Origin: Rhypophila decipiens
Lineage: Eukaryota > Ascomycota > Sordariomycetes > Sordariales > Naviculisporaceae
DNA: 64,000 nt
Assembly: GCA_033297075.1 (NCBI GenBank)
Contig: MU858108.1
Span: 124,001-188,000, forward strand
Direction of reading: 5' to 3'
Shown here in pieces: positions 32,670 through 44,975 of this stretch. A program made the translations under genes and the position numbers. Below the pieces are notes generated by a model, which worked only from the letters and a program-made list of their open reading frames with translations, was not told the DNA's origin and did no database searches. The first letter of the stretch is position 1. Each line of letters opens with the position of its first letter.

Positions 32670-35532
32670 CGTGAGTAAACTGATGACGGTAGTAGATTGG
32701 ATGTCGGGGTTCAAGCAGCAGAAAAGGGAAAGGTGGTGGTGGTAACCGGAAGAGGACGAACATGACTGGCGAGGGAAAGGAAGGAAGAGGGAAGATGCAC
32801 ATCAGATCAGTAAAAAACGGTCAACGGCCAGAAATGAGTGATTGAATGCTTGTCCAGTCCAGTGACCAGTGCTGGGCTGTTGCTGCTGCTAGCCTGCTAC
32901 TGAGCCGGGAGGCACAGCCCACACACACCGGCCGCAGACTGCTGCTGTCCACCGCTGTCTGCTTGACAGTTCACACCCGGGCAGTCCAATAACAGCCGGA
33001 CCCAAGTCAACAGCACTTCTCACTGAGCCGAAAGATAAGTCGATAAGGCACGCGGCAGCCAATCAGGGCCCGTTCCTCTTCATCCCGACAATCATTTTAG
33101 TGCCAAATTGATGCGCGGGGCGGCCCACCTGACGGCCCACTCGAGCTTCCATGGCCCGCTGTCCAACCACAGTTCCCTTGCAGGCATCCCTTGGCCTTGC
33201 AGGTCTGACCCCCACAATTGGACAGATGCAACAGAGCCAGAACAGAAGAGCGATTCTCCCTTGGCCTGCAGCAGATTCGACATATTTCACGTCGGTCAAC
33301 CCGAGGATGGTGTCCAATATTCCCAACCACGTCACTGCAGACCGTTTCAAAGAGATGAGTGGCGCTCTTGTTGGTGAGAGTTCGGTGGGGGTACTGCAAC
33401 CTCTGGAGTTCTGAATGTGCCGTTCTGGCTTGGGGGAACACCCTGGAAAGTGCATTACCCAGACCGCTAGAAACCGATGGCGCAAGCCACCCGGGTACCT
33501 TGTCAGGCCCATCAAAGTCTCCCAACCCTCCAGGTCAAATGAAGCTCAAGAAGTGTCGACGAGGCATTGAGCCGAAAAGAACCCGAGAGTGGACCCGAGT
33601 GAGCTTGAATGTCTCTATGTTTGGAATCAACGTCCAGTCTCTGTATCATCGCCCTCATCGTCGGCGCTGCTCTCTTGCTGTTGAATCACGGCCTCACTCC
33701 GGATATCGCATCCTGCACGAGAAGCTTGACAGTTCAACACGCCACCAAGGGTCCCCGGTTGAGATATGCACGCCTTGGTGACGATCTTTGGGGCAGGTGG
33801 ACCCTCTGTGGATCGTTCTTCACGTGGGTTTCACGTTATCGCGGCTAGCTCTGAAGCCATCTTATCGTGATGCTTCCTCTTGTCGAGCTTTCAAGATTGC
33901 GGTACGTAAAGATATGTAATATGGAGGACACCTGCCGTGTCTGCCATCTTTACAAAATTCCATCGAGTTACTCTTGCAGCTTTCCTGTCAAATGCCACAC
34001 GTCGACTTATCAAGGCCCTTTGCCGCTCACTCTCTCCGCACTGGCTCCTCAAGGAATCAAATCGATATCTCCCGGATCTCTGTGATACCGGTAGTACAGC
34101 ATTAGCGAATTATCGGATAAAACAACCCCAGAATAGATACACAGCAATATGACGACATGCCGGACCTGTCAAGGAACACAACCTATCTATGGAGTGAAGG
34201 TGGGGCGCAAGATTGAGGACTCGGCCCGGGAGTTGTTTGATGTGGTCCGGTATTTGAGTCCGGATGGACCCGAAACCGATGAGAACTCCCGGCTATCAGA
34301 TCAGCAAAACATCCGTGCTCCGGTAATTTGAGATATAATTGGAGTCTCTGTTTTTTAAACAGAAACGACTTGCCTGCCCCGAACCCCTCCCGTCGACCGA
34401 GGCCGCCTGCGGGATTTCCCTCACCGAACTAGAATCGGGGATGACTCCGGTCTCATCATCACGCACTGACGCCCAAGCACGGAACCTTTATAGGCAGGCA
34501 ACAGGAATGAATCTTAGCTAGCCGGTTTCATTGGTCATCTGATTTCTCATGAAACATCCTGAGTTGGCCGAGCCTTATTTCGAGGGATGTTTCAGAGTTT
34601 GTGGGTTGCCCCAGGTGACTGCTGAAGTGTAAAAATACCAACAAGTGAGCCCGAGTCAACCCAAACATGAGGCATTTTCCTGGCTCAAGATTCGCCACAG
34701 GCTCTCTGATTCCACCGCCTGAGCTCTGTATCAGGATTGGTTCTTATTAGCTAAAATGAAGCCGGGGAAGGGCAGCATTGAAGCTGAGTATCCGTATGTC
34801 GAGGTGAACCATCAGCCAATGTCAGACAACTTTGAAGTTTCTCCCAAGGTTGGCTGAAACTCATCTGCCGTCCTTTGCCTTCCCTATGTGCCTATTCTGG
34901 GGACGGAGATTTGATCATGATTTGGATCCCTCACTATTTGGAATATCACATGCCGTCAATGACATATTCAGGTCTTCAGCCCGCCAGGAACAGACACATT
35001 GCTGGTCATTGATTCATGTTAGATGAGACATTACCAACAGCATTGATATTGGCGGACCATTCCTACTAGATTTTCCTGTTACATGCTGCCACTGTGAACT
35101 AGGTTTCGCCGATCCATTCGACTCCGTCACGATCCCTCATTTAAGGGCCTGTCCCAACTACTCAAGACAAGACTTTGCAAGTCAAGTCATTATAGGGATG
35201 TTATGACAGAGTATTTTCGTACTTACTATCCAAGGCTGAAGTCTTTCTAATCGGTGAAGAGTAAGATGCCACTGGTAATAACGTTCAAAATCAGCCCACA
35301 TTCCACTCTCGATGCTATAAAACCCCAAGTCCCGAAAACGTTACTCATGTCGATCCACCACCGTAGGAATTACAGACAATCTCAACTTGTAAGACTGATA
35401 TCTCATATTTGTAGATAAAGTCTCAATATTACCCCTCTATGATCTATCTAATGACGATTATGCTCTAAAAATCCTCATAGCACCACTCTATCTACAAGTT
35501 CTCATTCCCAAAATACCTCAGCCCAGTCCCGC
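32670..35532. other. 2.9-kb interval without a supportable gene
   Basis: The 5' flank of the zinc-cluster gene and the 3' flank of the kinase gene. Several overlapping short frames at 33060-33525 lack recognisable motifs. No repeats of note. Confidence 0.5.
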
Positions 35533-36885
35533 TCAGTCATCACTCATCCCCTCCAGCTCCAAAAGCATATCCCGAGCCGTAGCCCTCTCCGAGCTCTCAT
35601 ACCTAACCATCTTGCCAACCATATCCCTCCACCTAGCCTCAACACCAGGTAGCACCTCGTCCCAAGCCCGCTCATCAAAAGCCCTATAAATCTCAAACGG
35701 CGGTGTCCGAAAATCCACCGCCTCAGGCCAAGATTCCCTCGTGGGTGATCCAATCGTCTTGAAGATGCTAAGAATCAAGCCCAGCTGGTTCCCATCCTCG
35801 TGAACAGGTCGTGACTCAAAAATCGGGTTGCCTGTTGGGGAGACGCACTCGGAGAGCATCACGCCGGCGGCCCACATATCCACGGGAGTAGAGTAGGATT
35901 TCTTGCCGAATAGGACCTCGGGTGCGCGGTAGGGTCCTGTCCCTATGTCGAGGATTTTGGATTCCGGAGGCTCGGTTGAGATTGAGAGGGTGGGATGCCA
36001 TGCTGTTCCAAAGTCCGAGAGGGATATTTCGTTTGTGGTGGTTGGGTTGGGGGAGGAAAGTAAAATGGCCGAGGGTTTGATGTCCCGGTGGATTATAGAT
36101 CGGGCGTGGATGGATTTCAGGGCTTTGAAGACGGCGCTGAAGATGAGGTGGATTTGGGAACTGGGTAGCGGGGATGTTGAGGAGAGGAGAGTTGATAGGG
36201 TCAGTGGCTTGTAGGGGAATACTAGGACGAATCTCTGCTCGTGGTCGCGAAAGGTTGAGAGGAGGGGGATGATGCTTGATGTGTTGCGGTCTTGGGAGAG
36301 GATTTCGAGAATTTTGGCTTCTCGGACGGGATTGTGTGGTTCTATGTCTCGAGTCTCGACGATTACTTTTAGGGCCTTGTCTTTGTGGCGGTATACCTCT
36401 GCTGTTACGCCGCTTGCGACGTACTGGCAGTTTTGGTAGGGGCCTATTCTGATGCCTGGGTCTGTAGAGTCGGCCTCATGCTCCGGGTCGTCGTTGACTG
36501 ACGCTGGGAGGTATGGTGGTTCATCCTCGGCGTGGGGGATTTTGGGCTCTGGGTGGTCAAATGTGAGTGAGCACGCTGCGTCGTACTCTGCCTATATCAG
36601 GGTCCGTTAATATATGAGCTTGGATTTGAGATTGTTGAGAAATGCCTACTCTGCTGCTGCAGTTCTTGTATGCTTCGGTTTCAAGTGAGAAAGCATTCTG
36701 GCTCAGGCCTGCAGCGGTGATAGACTCGGTTCTACCATCATGCAGATGGCATATCAGCAGTCTGGATATGACCCTCGTTTTGGAGAGATGCCGGGTGCCG
36801 TGCAGCAGCTTACTCACAGCTTCTGGATGTTGTCATATCGCTCTGAAGCTGTCAGTGAGCTCCTCCAATCACTGGATGAGGCCAT
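35533..36885 (-). CDS. CDK-like protein kinase with N-terminal KIX-like domain
   Basis: Three exons: 36885-36818, 36731-36650 and 36591-35533, with introns of 86 and 58 bp. The product is 402 aa. Residues 1-58 (SSSDWRSSLTASERYDNIQKL, NAFSLETEAYKN, SSRAEYDAAC) resemble the three-helix KIX domain of Mediator subunit 15. An acidic linker (60-95) leads into a kinase domain with ALKVI (Lys125), REAKILEIL (Glu141), HRDIKPSA (218-225), SDFG (242-245), YRAPEVLFG (271-279) and DMWAAGVML. The glycine loop is degenerate (ASGVTAEVYR). The position normally held by the catalytic-loop Asn is Ala225. The family may be the CDK-activating Cak1/Csk1 group, whose yeast member also has an unusual glycine loop; this is inferred. 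The exon joins rest on GT-AG sites and uninterrupted family-like sequence. Confidence 0.85.
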
Positions 36886-37539
36886 CTTCTGGTATTGCTA
36901 TCTCATATCAAAGGGTGACGTCGTCTGAACTTTGAAGATTAGTTTCTGCTGAATCCTGTCAGGGATCAACTTGCATACCCCTAAATCCGGGGGTTTAAAC
37001 GCACTTGAAAAGCAATCTGGGGACCTTCTGCAGATGATCCACTTCTTGGGCTGACGGCCAGTTGACACGCCTTTCCGTGTGGCTTTCCGCGTGGCTGCCG
37101 TGTTCCCACACCCCTGTCAAGAACTGAGCCACCGTTGGACGGCCAGTGGCAGCTCCTCCTCGCTCTTCGACGGCCAATTCGGCTTTAAAGCTGGTCCTCA
37201 GCCCCACACAGAACAAGCTCCATCCCGTGACATCAATCGAGGCGGCCCGGCCCAGCAAGAACCACTGGCTATCCGTCTTCTCCGCCCTACAACAGCCATC
37301 GAAACTCATCTCGGCGGTTTTTTTTGCGGCTTGCGAGAGCGCAGATTCAATCTCCCTTCGATGCACCTCTATTTTATTTTACTCTCGTCTTTCCACTCTT
37401 TCTCTAACTAGTATTGTTTATCCCTCTCCGTCCTTTCCTCGGCCGCCAGCGAGTTTAAATGCGTTCAATTTCGACCCGAGCCGACCACGCGCGCCCACTC
37501 TCCTTTTAATTGCGCCGTTCCGCTGTTACCGTTGTCATC
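36886..37539. other. divergent promoter region of the kinase gene and SYP1
   Basis: Spacer between the divergent kinase and SYP1 genes. Pyrimidine-rich stretches at about 37380-37440 resemble a fungal core promoter next to SYP1. No gene is seen. Confidence 0.5.
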
Positions 37540-40420
37540 ATGGACGACCTGTCGCGATCCGAGTACCCGGCCATGCTGGTAAGCTTTGTTTACCGCCTTC
37601 GACGTCAGAGGTCGACGCCGGGAGATTGCGCCGTGAATTTGAAGTCCTCGAGTGCTGACTGTTGACACCTCGTCCAAACAGGCCAACCTGCAACCAGGCC
37701 AGGCCGTCCAAGCATTCTCGGACCGAGTTAAGCGAATCTCCAAAGTCAACCAAGAAATTGCAGACTGGCTACAGGTACGCCCGATGGCCACCGGAAGACA
37801 ATCCAAGCTGGCGCCGAGACTGAACAATATGCACAGGAGCGCAGAAAAGTAGAAGAGCAATATGTCGCAGGCCTACGGAAGCTTCTCGTCTTCAAGGTTC
37901 CCAATACAGCCTCCGAACTCGGGTTAGTGGACTTGGAATTTATGCCTCATGTCCTGGACAATCCCTCCTGACTGTCTTTATTTCTAGTGTTTTCACCGGA
38001 CCATGGGACAAGATCCTCCAGTCGACCGACGCGATCGCCGCATCCCATCAGCTTTTTGCGCAAAGAATCGAAAAGGATGTCGAACACTCGCTTAGAAACT
38101 TCCAGGCCAAGAAGGAGATGCAAAACATACAAACCATCAGCCTTAATCTCCAAACCATGTCGAAGGAGTTGGAGGAGGCAACCGAAAAATCCGAAAAGCT
38201 GACGAGAAAGGGAGGAAAGGCCAACACTCAAAAGGTGGAACAGGCTACGGCAAGGCTGGAATCGGCCACCGGGCAATGGGAATCCCAAGCGCCATTCATC
38301 TTCGAGACTCTGCAGGCACTGGATGAGCAGCGCGTCAACCATATCCGCGATGTATTGACCCAGTACGGAACTCACGAGGTCGACCAGTCATCTCGAACGC
38401 AGAAAGCCGCCGAGGAGGTGCTGAACACGATGCTCGAGGTCAACACCGCCCAGGAAATACAGAGCTTTGCCCAAAGAACGACTGCTGGGAAACCGAGGCT
38501 GGAGAGAAAGTCGACAGTCACTCGGCAGTCAAGCATTGCGGGCAGCACAAATCTGGCCCCTCCTAGTGTCACAGGCCATGAGGATGATGTTAGCGACCAT
38601 TCCATCCACAAGGAGGGCCACCAAGAGTCGAAGCTCCGCAGCCGAATCGGGACCATGCTGGGTCGCCGGCGCCAGAGTGTTCACGGGGGCTTTGGGCAGT
38701 TGGCCCCACCAAAGAGTTTCGGCTCCTTCACGAGAAATATTGGCAGCAGCCATGGGCTGTCCCCGCGAGCCTCGTCTCACAACCTGGCCGAGACGCACAC
38801 CCGACTATCGTCTCTGGCCGAGAGTCCGACGACCGAGCGGCCGAGCACTGGTGTACCAAAGACGCCTCATGAGGGAACTAATGGAATCAGTGAACATGCT
38901 CCCAAGGATAGCACACCGGGTCAGCCAGCCAGTATCTTGAATGGCACTGCTGAGGATATCTTTGATGCGCCGCCCCCATCAGGCCCTCCCCCGTCACAGC
39001 AGGACAAGGAAGAACCTGCGAAGGACGCGGAAGGATTCACAATCCCGGCACCAATGAATGACCCGATATCCCAGGCACAAAAGGAAGCTGCTGCCGAGGA
39101 GGCCGACCAGTTCTTCAGGCTGAGCATCAAGAATGAGCCTATAGCTGAGGAAGACCAAGAAGAAAAGAAGGCAGCGCTCTCGAACGTGGCAAACACGCTG
39201 ACACAGATGGGAATACCGTCACGCAAGTCGGGCACGGTAAGGGGCAGAAGAGATGTCCGCAACACGATTTACATGCCTAGCCTGCCGGTGCCGGAGCACT
39301 CCGAGAATCCCTTCCCCCCATCCCCGGCAATGAATGCCACCTCGACTCCGGCTTTACCAAGACCGACACCTTCCAGCACCTTCATGTCAGAGACGAGCCA
39401 TGGCTCTCATGCTTCTGACACGCAGTCGATTCGGTCCGGCACCTCGTTCGGTGGGGCGTCCTCATATAGCGTTGCGCGCCTCAAGCACCCTGATATGCAT
39501 GGACCTGAATATGGCCCTGGGCTGCACTCGTCCGTCATGGAGACGGTATCTGCTACATTCCAAGATGGTGTGATAAAATCTGCCAAGGTCAATGGCGAGA
39601 TTGCTCTTTCTTACAACCCAGATCCTGATTCCAGCCATCCAGGTATGTTTCGGCCTCCAAGATCTGTCATGTTCAACACCGACTAACACAGACTGCAGAG
39701 CGTGAGACTATTCGTCTCAACAACTTTTCTCGTCTCGAATCAATCGGACCCAACCGTCTTTTCGTGACAAATGCCACAAACTCGCCCGACGAGTTCACCG
39801 TCGATCTTTCGCATCTGTCCTTGACGACTCCTGCCTTTACTTACCGTGTCCACACCGACGACGACGTTGCACTCGCGTCTCAATGCCCCGTCGTTGTTCA
39901 TCCAGTATGGAAACCGCAGGGCGACAAACTAGGGCTCCTGCTGCAGTATCGTCTCAACCCACAGTTTGCTGTTCCCACGCCGGTAACTCTCTCCAACGTG
40001 GTCTTCATTGCCACCTACGAAGGCGCGAGAGCCAGTGGTGTCCAGACCAAACCGTCCGGCACCCACCTCAAGGACAAGCACATTGTTTACTGGCGTCTCG
40101 GGGACGTCACGTTGACGGATACCTGGACCAAGATCATCTGCCGTGTGATTGGCGAGCAGAATGCCGAGCCCCAGCCTGGACATATTGAAGTACGGTGGGA
40201 TTACACGTCCTCGGATGCTTCGAACCCTGCCGGGTGCGGAATTTCGGTGTCGAGATTGGCCGAGGATAAGGGCAAGGGCAAGGCGACCGAAGAGAGCGAG
40301 GAAGAAGATCCCTTTGCTGACGACAAGGGTCCGTTGTCGCCTGCGTTTAAGGATACGAGAAATTGGAAGGAGGTCGAGGGTATAGTGAGGCTGGTCAGTG
40401 GGACATATGAGGCCAGATGA
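37540..40420 (+). CDS. SYP1: muniscin Syp1, F-BAR endocytic adaptor
   Basis: Five exons: 37540-37578, 37682-37774, 37837-37922, 37988-39642 and 39699-40420. The product is 864 aa. The first three small exons build the start of the F-BAR domain (MDDLSRSEYPAML, QPGQAVQAFSDRVKRISKVN, ERRKVEEQYVAGLRKL), which continues to about residue 265. A long disordered Ser/Pro-rich middle follows with GTMLGRRRQSVHG and PENPF-type patches. The C-terminal about 260 residues form the mu-homology domain (VSATFQDGVIKSAKVNGEIALSYNP, FTYRVHTDDDVALASQCPV, LGLLLQYRLNP). Syp1/FCHo proteins bind and curve the plasma membrane and recruit cargo at early clathrin sites; in yeast Syp1 also affects septins. All junction phases match and introns 1-4 are 103, 62, 65 and 56 bp. 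Confidence 0.93.
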
Positions 40421-41457
40421 ATGCACAACTAAAATGCGAAGCTAAAGAGGGTTTAAGAGTTTGTTTTTCCCTCGAGCATGTTTTTGTCTTTTTTCTCTTC
40501 TCGCTTGGGCTAACTAATTAGGTGTGTGGGGGCTTCGATATTCCATGGATGGTACATAGAACCCTGACTGGCCCCTGGATGGATTTAAGAGCGTCACCTT
40601 GAGCAAATTGCCTGTCTGTCTTTTGCACTTTGATATCTGTCATGACTCTTGGCTGAAGTTATTTTCACGATCAAGATCTCACGGGGCCAGGATGCTCTTA
40701 TTTACCAGGCGTGGGATATCGCTGCTACCTTTGCACAAAGGTTGGTCGGGGCATGTTTGTTGAGCGGTAGATGTGGTTTAATCTTGATGACTTTTCTGCT
40801 CATGCTTCAGGACGGAAAAAGGGAAAAGCGAGAAAATGCATCCAATCTCAACTGTTGAGAATGAAGAGGGCGGTTTGTTTGCTTTGTCGAGATTTATATC
40901 TTGTCCTGTCATTTATTGTATCCTTCCTGCCTGGCGGGTCGTTTTACTTGTTTCCTTTTGTTTTCTCGTTCTGCCTATACTGTCTAGGTGATGTAGGATA
41001 CCTCTCCTCGCTTTCTTTTGTTCATGGCTTGTTTACCTTGTGTATTTACTCGGACTCGTCAGTTCTCGTGCGATGTCTACTTTAGCCGCAGCATCCTTCC
41101 TCGGATACCATTTCCTTTTTCTCGTATCATATCTCATTCTTAGTTCGTTGAAGGGATTTTAATAGATTCTCAGAACCCTAATACCCTTCTCTTTGCGCTG
41201 GTACATACGGTGGGTCGGTGTTCTCTGTCCGGGCAGTGTATCGTGTATGTATCCCGAGACCCGGTAAACACGAAGCAAATACCGGTGAGCGTCCCTTCCT
41301 TTGCGATCCACCATCACAGTTCCAGATCCACGCTGCGGCAGTCGAGAGAGAAGGAGTCTCCAACAGCACACACAAACAAGTACTTCACGCTCAAAAGCTC
41401 TCCGGCCGAGATCCGAATGAAGCAATCACGGAAATCCAACAACAATCTAGCGACACC
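40421..41457. other. intergenic region
   Basis: The 3' flank of SYP1 and the 5' flank of the next plus-strand gene. The frame of the latter stays open upstream but contains no ATG between 41218 and 41458. No separate gene is seen. Confidence 0.6.
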
Positions 41458-44400
41458 ATGGACTTCAAAAGTGGAGAAGATGTACTCGCCCTGAAAGCGG
41501 TGGTTCAAGATATCGCCGATCCCACAAGCGACGGCGAATTGCCCGAGGAGGCGGATGAATACGCAAGAGACACCGGATTGACCGTTGACAGCAGGAAGTG
41601 GCCTACGGCAATCAACCATGACATGCTCATGGCATCGACACTGGCTCCTACCAGACCAGGAAGGCTTCTTGAGCTGCCACACCTCCCGGAATGCACCTTC
41701 CGCTCCATCATGCCACTGCCTGAGCAATTGAGCATTCCCAAAACCGCGATTGAATTCGGCGACCAACTTATCAAAGCTTGCGATGAAGCCGACATCGCCG
41801 ATTTGATGAACGAGTTATCATATTCTGCCACTTCCGACACAAAGTTTCTCAAGCTCGAGGAGCCTGTGCTTCGAAGTAATCCCCAGGCCGATCAGCGAGC
41901 ACTAGCCAGCAAGCTGGCCGCATTCCGTAAAACTCCATTGCCAAATCACAGACTTCCGCTCCACCCTGTCAACATCGATGATGATGAGGGGTTAGAGTTT
42001 CCGCCAAGCGCACGCCGAGGTCACAAGTCCCTGATGGACACGATGAAGAAACAGAGATATGATGCTAAATTCTCAATGGTGTCGTATATCCATAAAACGA
42101 ATGAAGCTTCCTGGTCGGACGATGAACAGCGTCAAGTCTTTGACACTGTAGCTACTTATAACGGGGTAAGTTTCTGTCATCGTTGTCTTTCCAATGTGTT
42201 CTGGCAGAGTAATACTAATAAAGTATCAAATACATGTAGCTAGCTGATCAGGGCTATGTGACTCCTCTGAGTCCACGTATCGAAAGCCACACAGAACCAG
42301 CCGACTATTTCGTCCCAGACCCCGAAATCTGCCTGGTCCCTGATCCATCACCTGTCTGCTCCAAGCTCGAGACGGACATTAAAGCTGCCGGGAAGAGGAT
42401 CTTCAAAGCAGATACTGACTTCTGGGAGTCCCTGCTCTCGGGAGAAACCTACTCGCTAAAGAGTTGTGGCTTCGAGTATGATGACCTAGACATATCAGGA
42501 ATGATCCGAGCAGGCGAGATCCCTTTGCCGGATCATGTCTACAATTGTGCCCCAAAGGCAGAAGCTCTCAAGCTCAAAATCCCTCTTCTTCCAGACGACA
42601 AGATGGTCGATGCTGCCCGAGAACCACAACGAATCATTAAACCAGAAGATCTGGAGCAGGCCAAGGAACTGATAAAATCCGAGGATGATCCTCCCATGGC
42701 AGACCAGAAATTCTCCGACTTTTTGCAATCCAAGTCCGACAAGATGATGCGGTCGGCTGAGCAGGAGAAGCTCAGTTCCATCGACAGTACTGCCAGAGTC
42801 CCTGTCCCGGTCATGGACTTTTCTGCCCCCAAGCCTGACTGGATCCAGGACGGCTGCGATACCCCGGCCAAGATGTTTACCTGGACTAAACGGTACACCG
42901 GGCATATCATCAACTGGAATCCCGTGAGATGGCCGAGTAACAGAGCGGCCGAGCAGCAGATGATCTGGTCGCCTATTGCGCATATTTGGGACACCAAAAA
43001 GTTAGTCTCTGAGAAGATTGAGGTGGATGACGAGCTCCTGCGTCAGTTCATGGTTATGACGCTGGACCGCGACGTGATGAGTAGTACGGACTGTGTTGTG
43101 AAACGTCACGGGCTTGCCATCCTTCGCGATTATGACCTCGACGACGAGCTGCTCGACGAAGAAGACGTCCTGGAGCGAAAGACTGGCCTCTCTACCATCC
43201 CAATCCCAAGCCACGGCACGATCCGTCTGCGAGACAGTGTCTCGCCAAGCTATAACATGCCTTTTCTGGCGGGAAGCTGGAAACAGGATCTCAAAAACCC
43301 ACCACAAGAGATTACTCTGGCCAAGAAGCGTGCCCGACGAGACTCCGACGAAGAGCCAGCTCCGCCAAAGTTTGCTCGTCAAACAGCCGGGGTCATACCC
43401 TCTCGCGACTCGCAAGCCGCAGAGATGGCTATGATGGACTCTGCCTCGGCACTTTTACGTCTTGTTGACGACAAACAGTGGGATGATCATTCAACGCTGG
43501 TAGAGAACTACGCCAAGAGATTCAAGAAGTCCAAGGTGAACAGTCGCTTCTTTGGACCAAGCCAGGACGCTATACAAGACGACGATGATTTACAGAGTCA
43601 AGCGAGGAGGAAAAAAGAAGATGATGATGCGAAAGCGATGCCCCCATCGCCGAAACCTATACCAGCCCTGGCCCCGTCTTTTACACTGCCGAATACTGCT
43701 GCTCCGCCCAAAATCATTGTCGCTTCGTCTGTTTCGCACATGTTGATTCTGGAGTTGAGGAACTTGATCCCCGGGTTGGGCGTCATTACCAGGGATTATG
43801 GGAAATGGGCGAGGTCATCATCAGATCTGGCGACCGCCACCATGGAGGCGGATATCAAGCTCTCGCCGGCAACAGGGATTATGTTGACGACAATGGTCAA
43901 GCTTCGCCAGAAATCGTTGCCTGGCACACCAGGCAGTGATTTCCGGTCTCAAGTTGAGAATGTAGCCAGCAAGTACGAAACCCTCTTGGTGCTCATCAGC
44001 GAGGGGAATAAACACAGCGAGAGCATCACCCCTCTAAACGGCTCAGATGCGAATGCGCTGGTAGAGTTTCATGGTTTCGTCGCCGGATTATCGTGCCAGA
44101 TATCGGTCATGTATATCGGCGGCGGACAAGAGACCCTAGCGAAATGGGTAGCTTCCAGTATATCCCAGCACGCCAACGAGGGAGCGCCGGTCCAAGATCC
44201 GTTACTGGAGGAAGAGACTTGCTGGGAGGTTTTTCTGCGCAGGGCGGGGATGAACTCGTTCGGGGCGCAGGCTGTCTTGGGGTTGTTGAAGAATCCCGAG
44301 GCGGACGAGGAGGAGGTACAGACTGCCACTGTTGGGGCGACAGCGGGGAGGTTATATGGGCTGCCGTTGTTTGTCATGATGAGTGCTGAAGAGAGGATTG

Positions 44401-44570
44401 TCATGTTTGAGGATATTTTTGGGGGGAGGAAAGTATTGGAGTGGGTGAGTGAGGTCCTTGATTGGGAGTGGGGTGTTCGATCTCGGGGTGTGAACGGGCT
44501 GGATGGTATGGTGTCTTTGCAGGCTGAGGAGAGGTCTTGGGCTTGGGGAGGATTGCAGAATCGGATTTGA
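41458..44570 (+). CDS. XPF-nuclease-like protein, Zip2/SHOC1-like candidate
   Basis: Two exons, 41458-42165 and 42240-44570, with a 74-bp intron (GTAAGT...TGTAG). The product is 1012 aa. The ATG at 41458 has a strong CACCATGG context. The first about 700 residues are acidic with no clear domain. Residues about 727-890 look like an XPF-type nuclease fold: a KIIVASSVSHMLILELRN strand-helix, EADIKLSPATGIMLTT, KLRQKSLPG, and YETLLVLISEGN. A helix-hairpin-helix-like segment follows (WEVFLRRAGMNSFGAQAVLGLL). The XPF catalytic ERK-x3-D signature is not visible, so the domain is probably non-catalytic, as in meiotic Zip2/SHOC1. That assignment is an inference from fold-like patterns; an otherwise uncharacterised fungal family (DUF7102-type) is the alternative label. 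Confidence 0.7.
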
Positions 44571-44975
44571 GAAGGGACTCCCAGCAACCGCAACAGCAAC
44601 AGCAACGTTTACTTGCATCTAACAAATGCAACAAATACAAGGAATGTAATACAATATACATGGTATACAGATATCCTCTATCCATGTGATTGAACCCAGC
44701 CGAACTTGACTTGTAACCATCTCATGCCTGCCTGCCTGCCTGCCATGCCATATCTTTACATGAATGCAAAGTGTAATAAGAGAAACAGAAAACAGTCCAA
44801 GATGGAAGTAACAAACAAACAAGGAAGGAATAGAGGAAAAAAAGAACCCCACCAAAATATTCCCTTGTATATTTCACTCTCTTTGAGCAGCAAATACCAC
44901 GTGAAAACTACTCCAGATAGGTAGACAGACACTAAAGAGGACCAAAAATGATACTCAAAGAAAACAACAAGAATT
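44571..44975. other. convergent intergenic region
   Basis: The 3' flanks of the XPF-like gene and the R3H gene. It contains a short CAG/CAA run (about 44588-44606) and GCCT repeats (about 44727-44742). No gene is seen. Confidence 0.6.

Noticed and set aside
33063..33525. Cluster of overlapping short frames on both strands
   Set aside because: Several frames are open at once, none with a family motif; most likely chance in moderately GC-rich DNA.
41218..41457. N-terminal extension of the XPF-like protein
   Set aside because: The extension begins with a GTG and has no ATG; the ATG at 41458 has a much better context.
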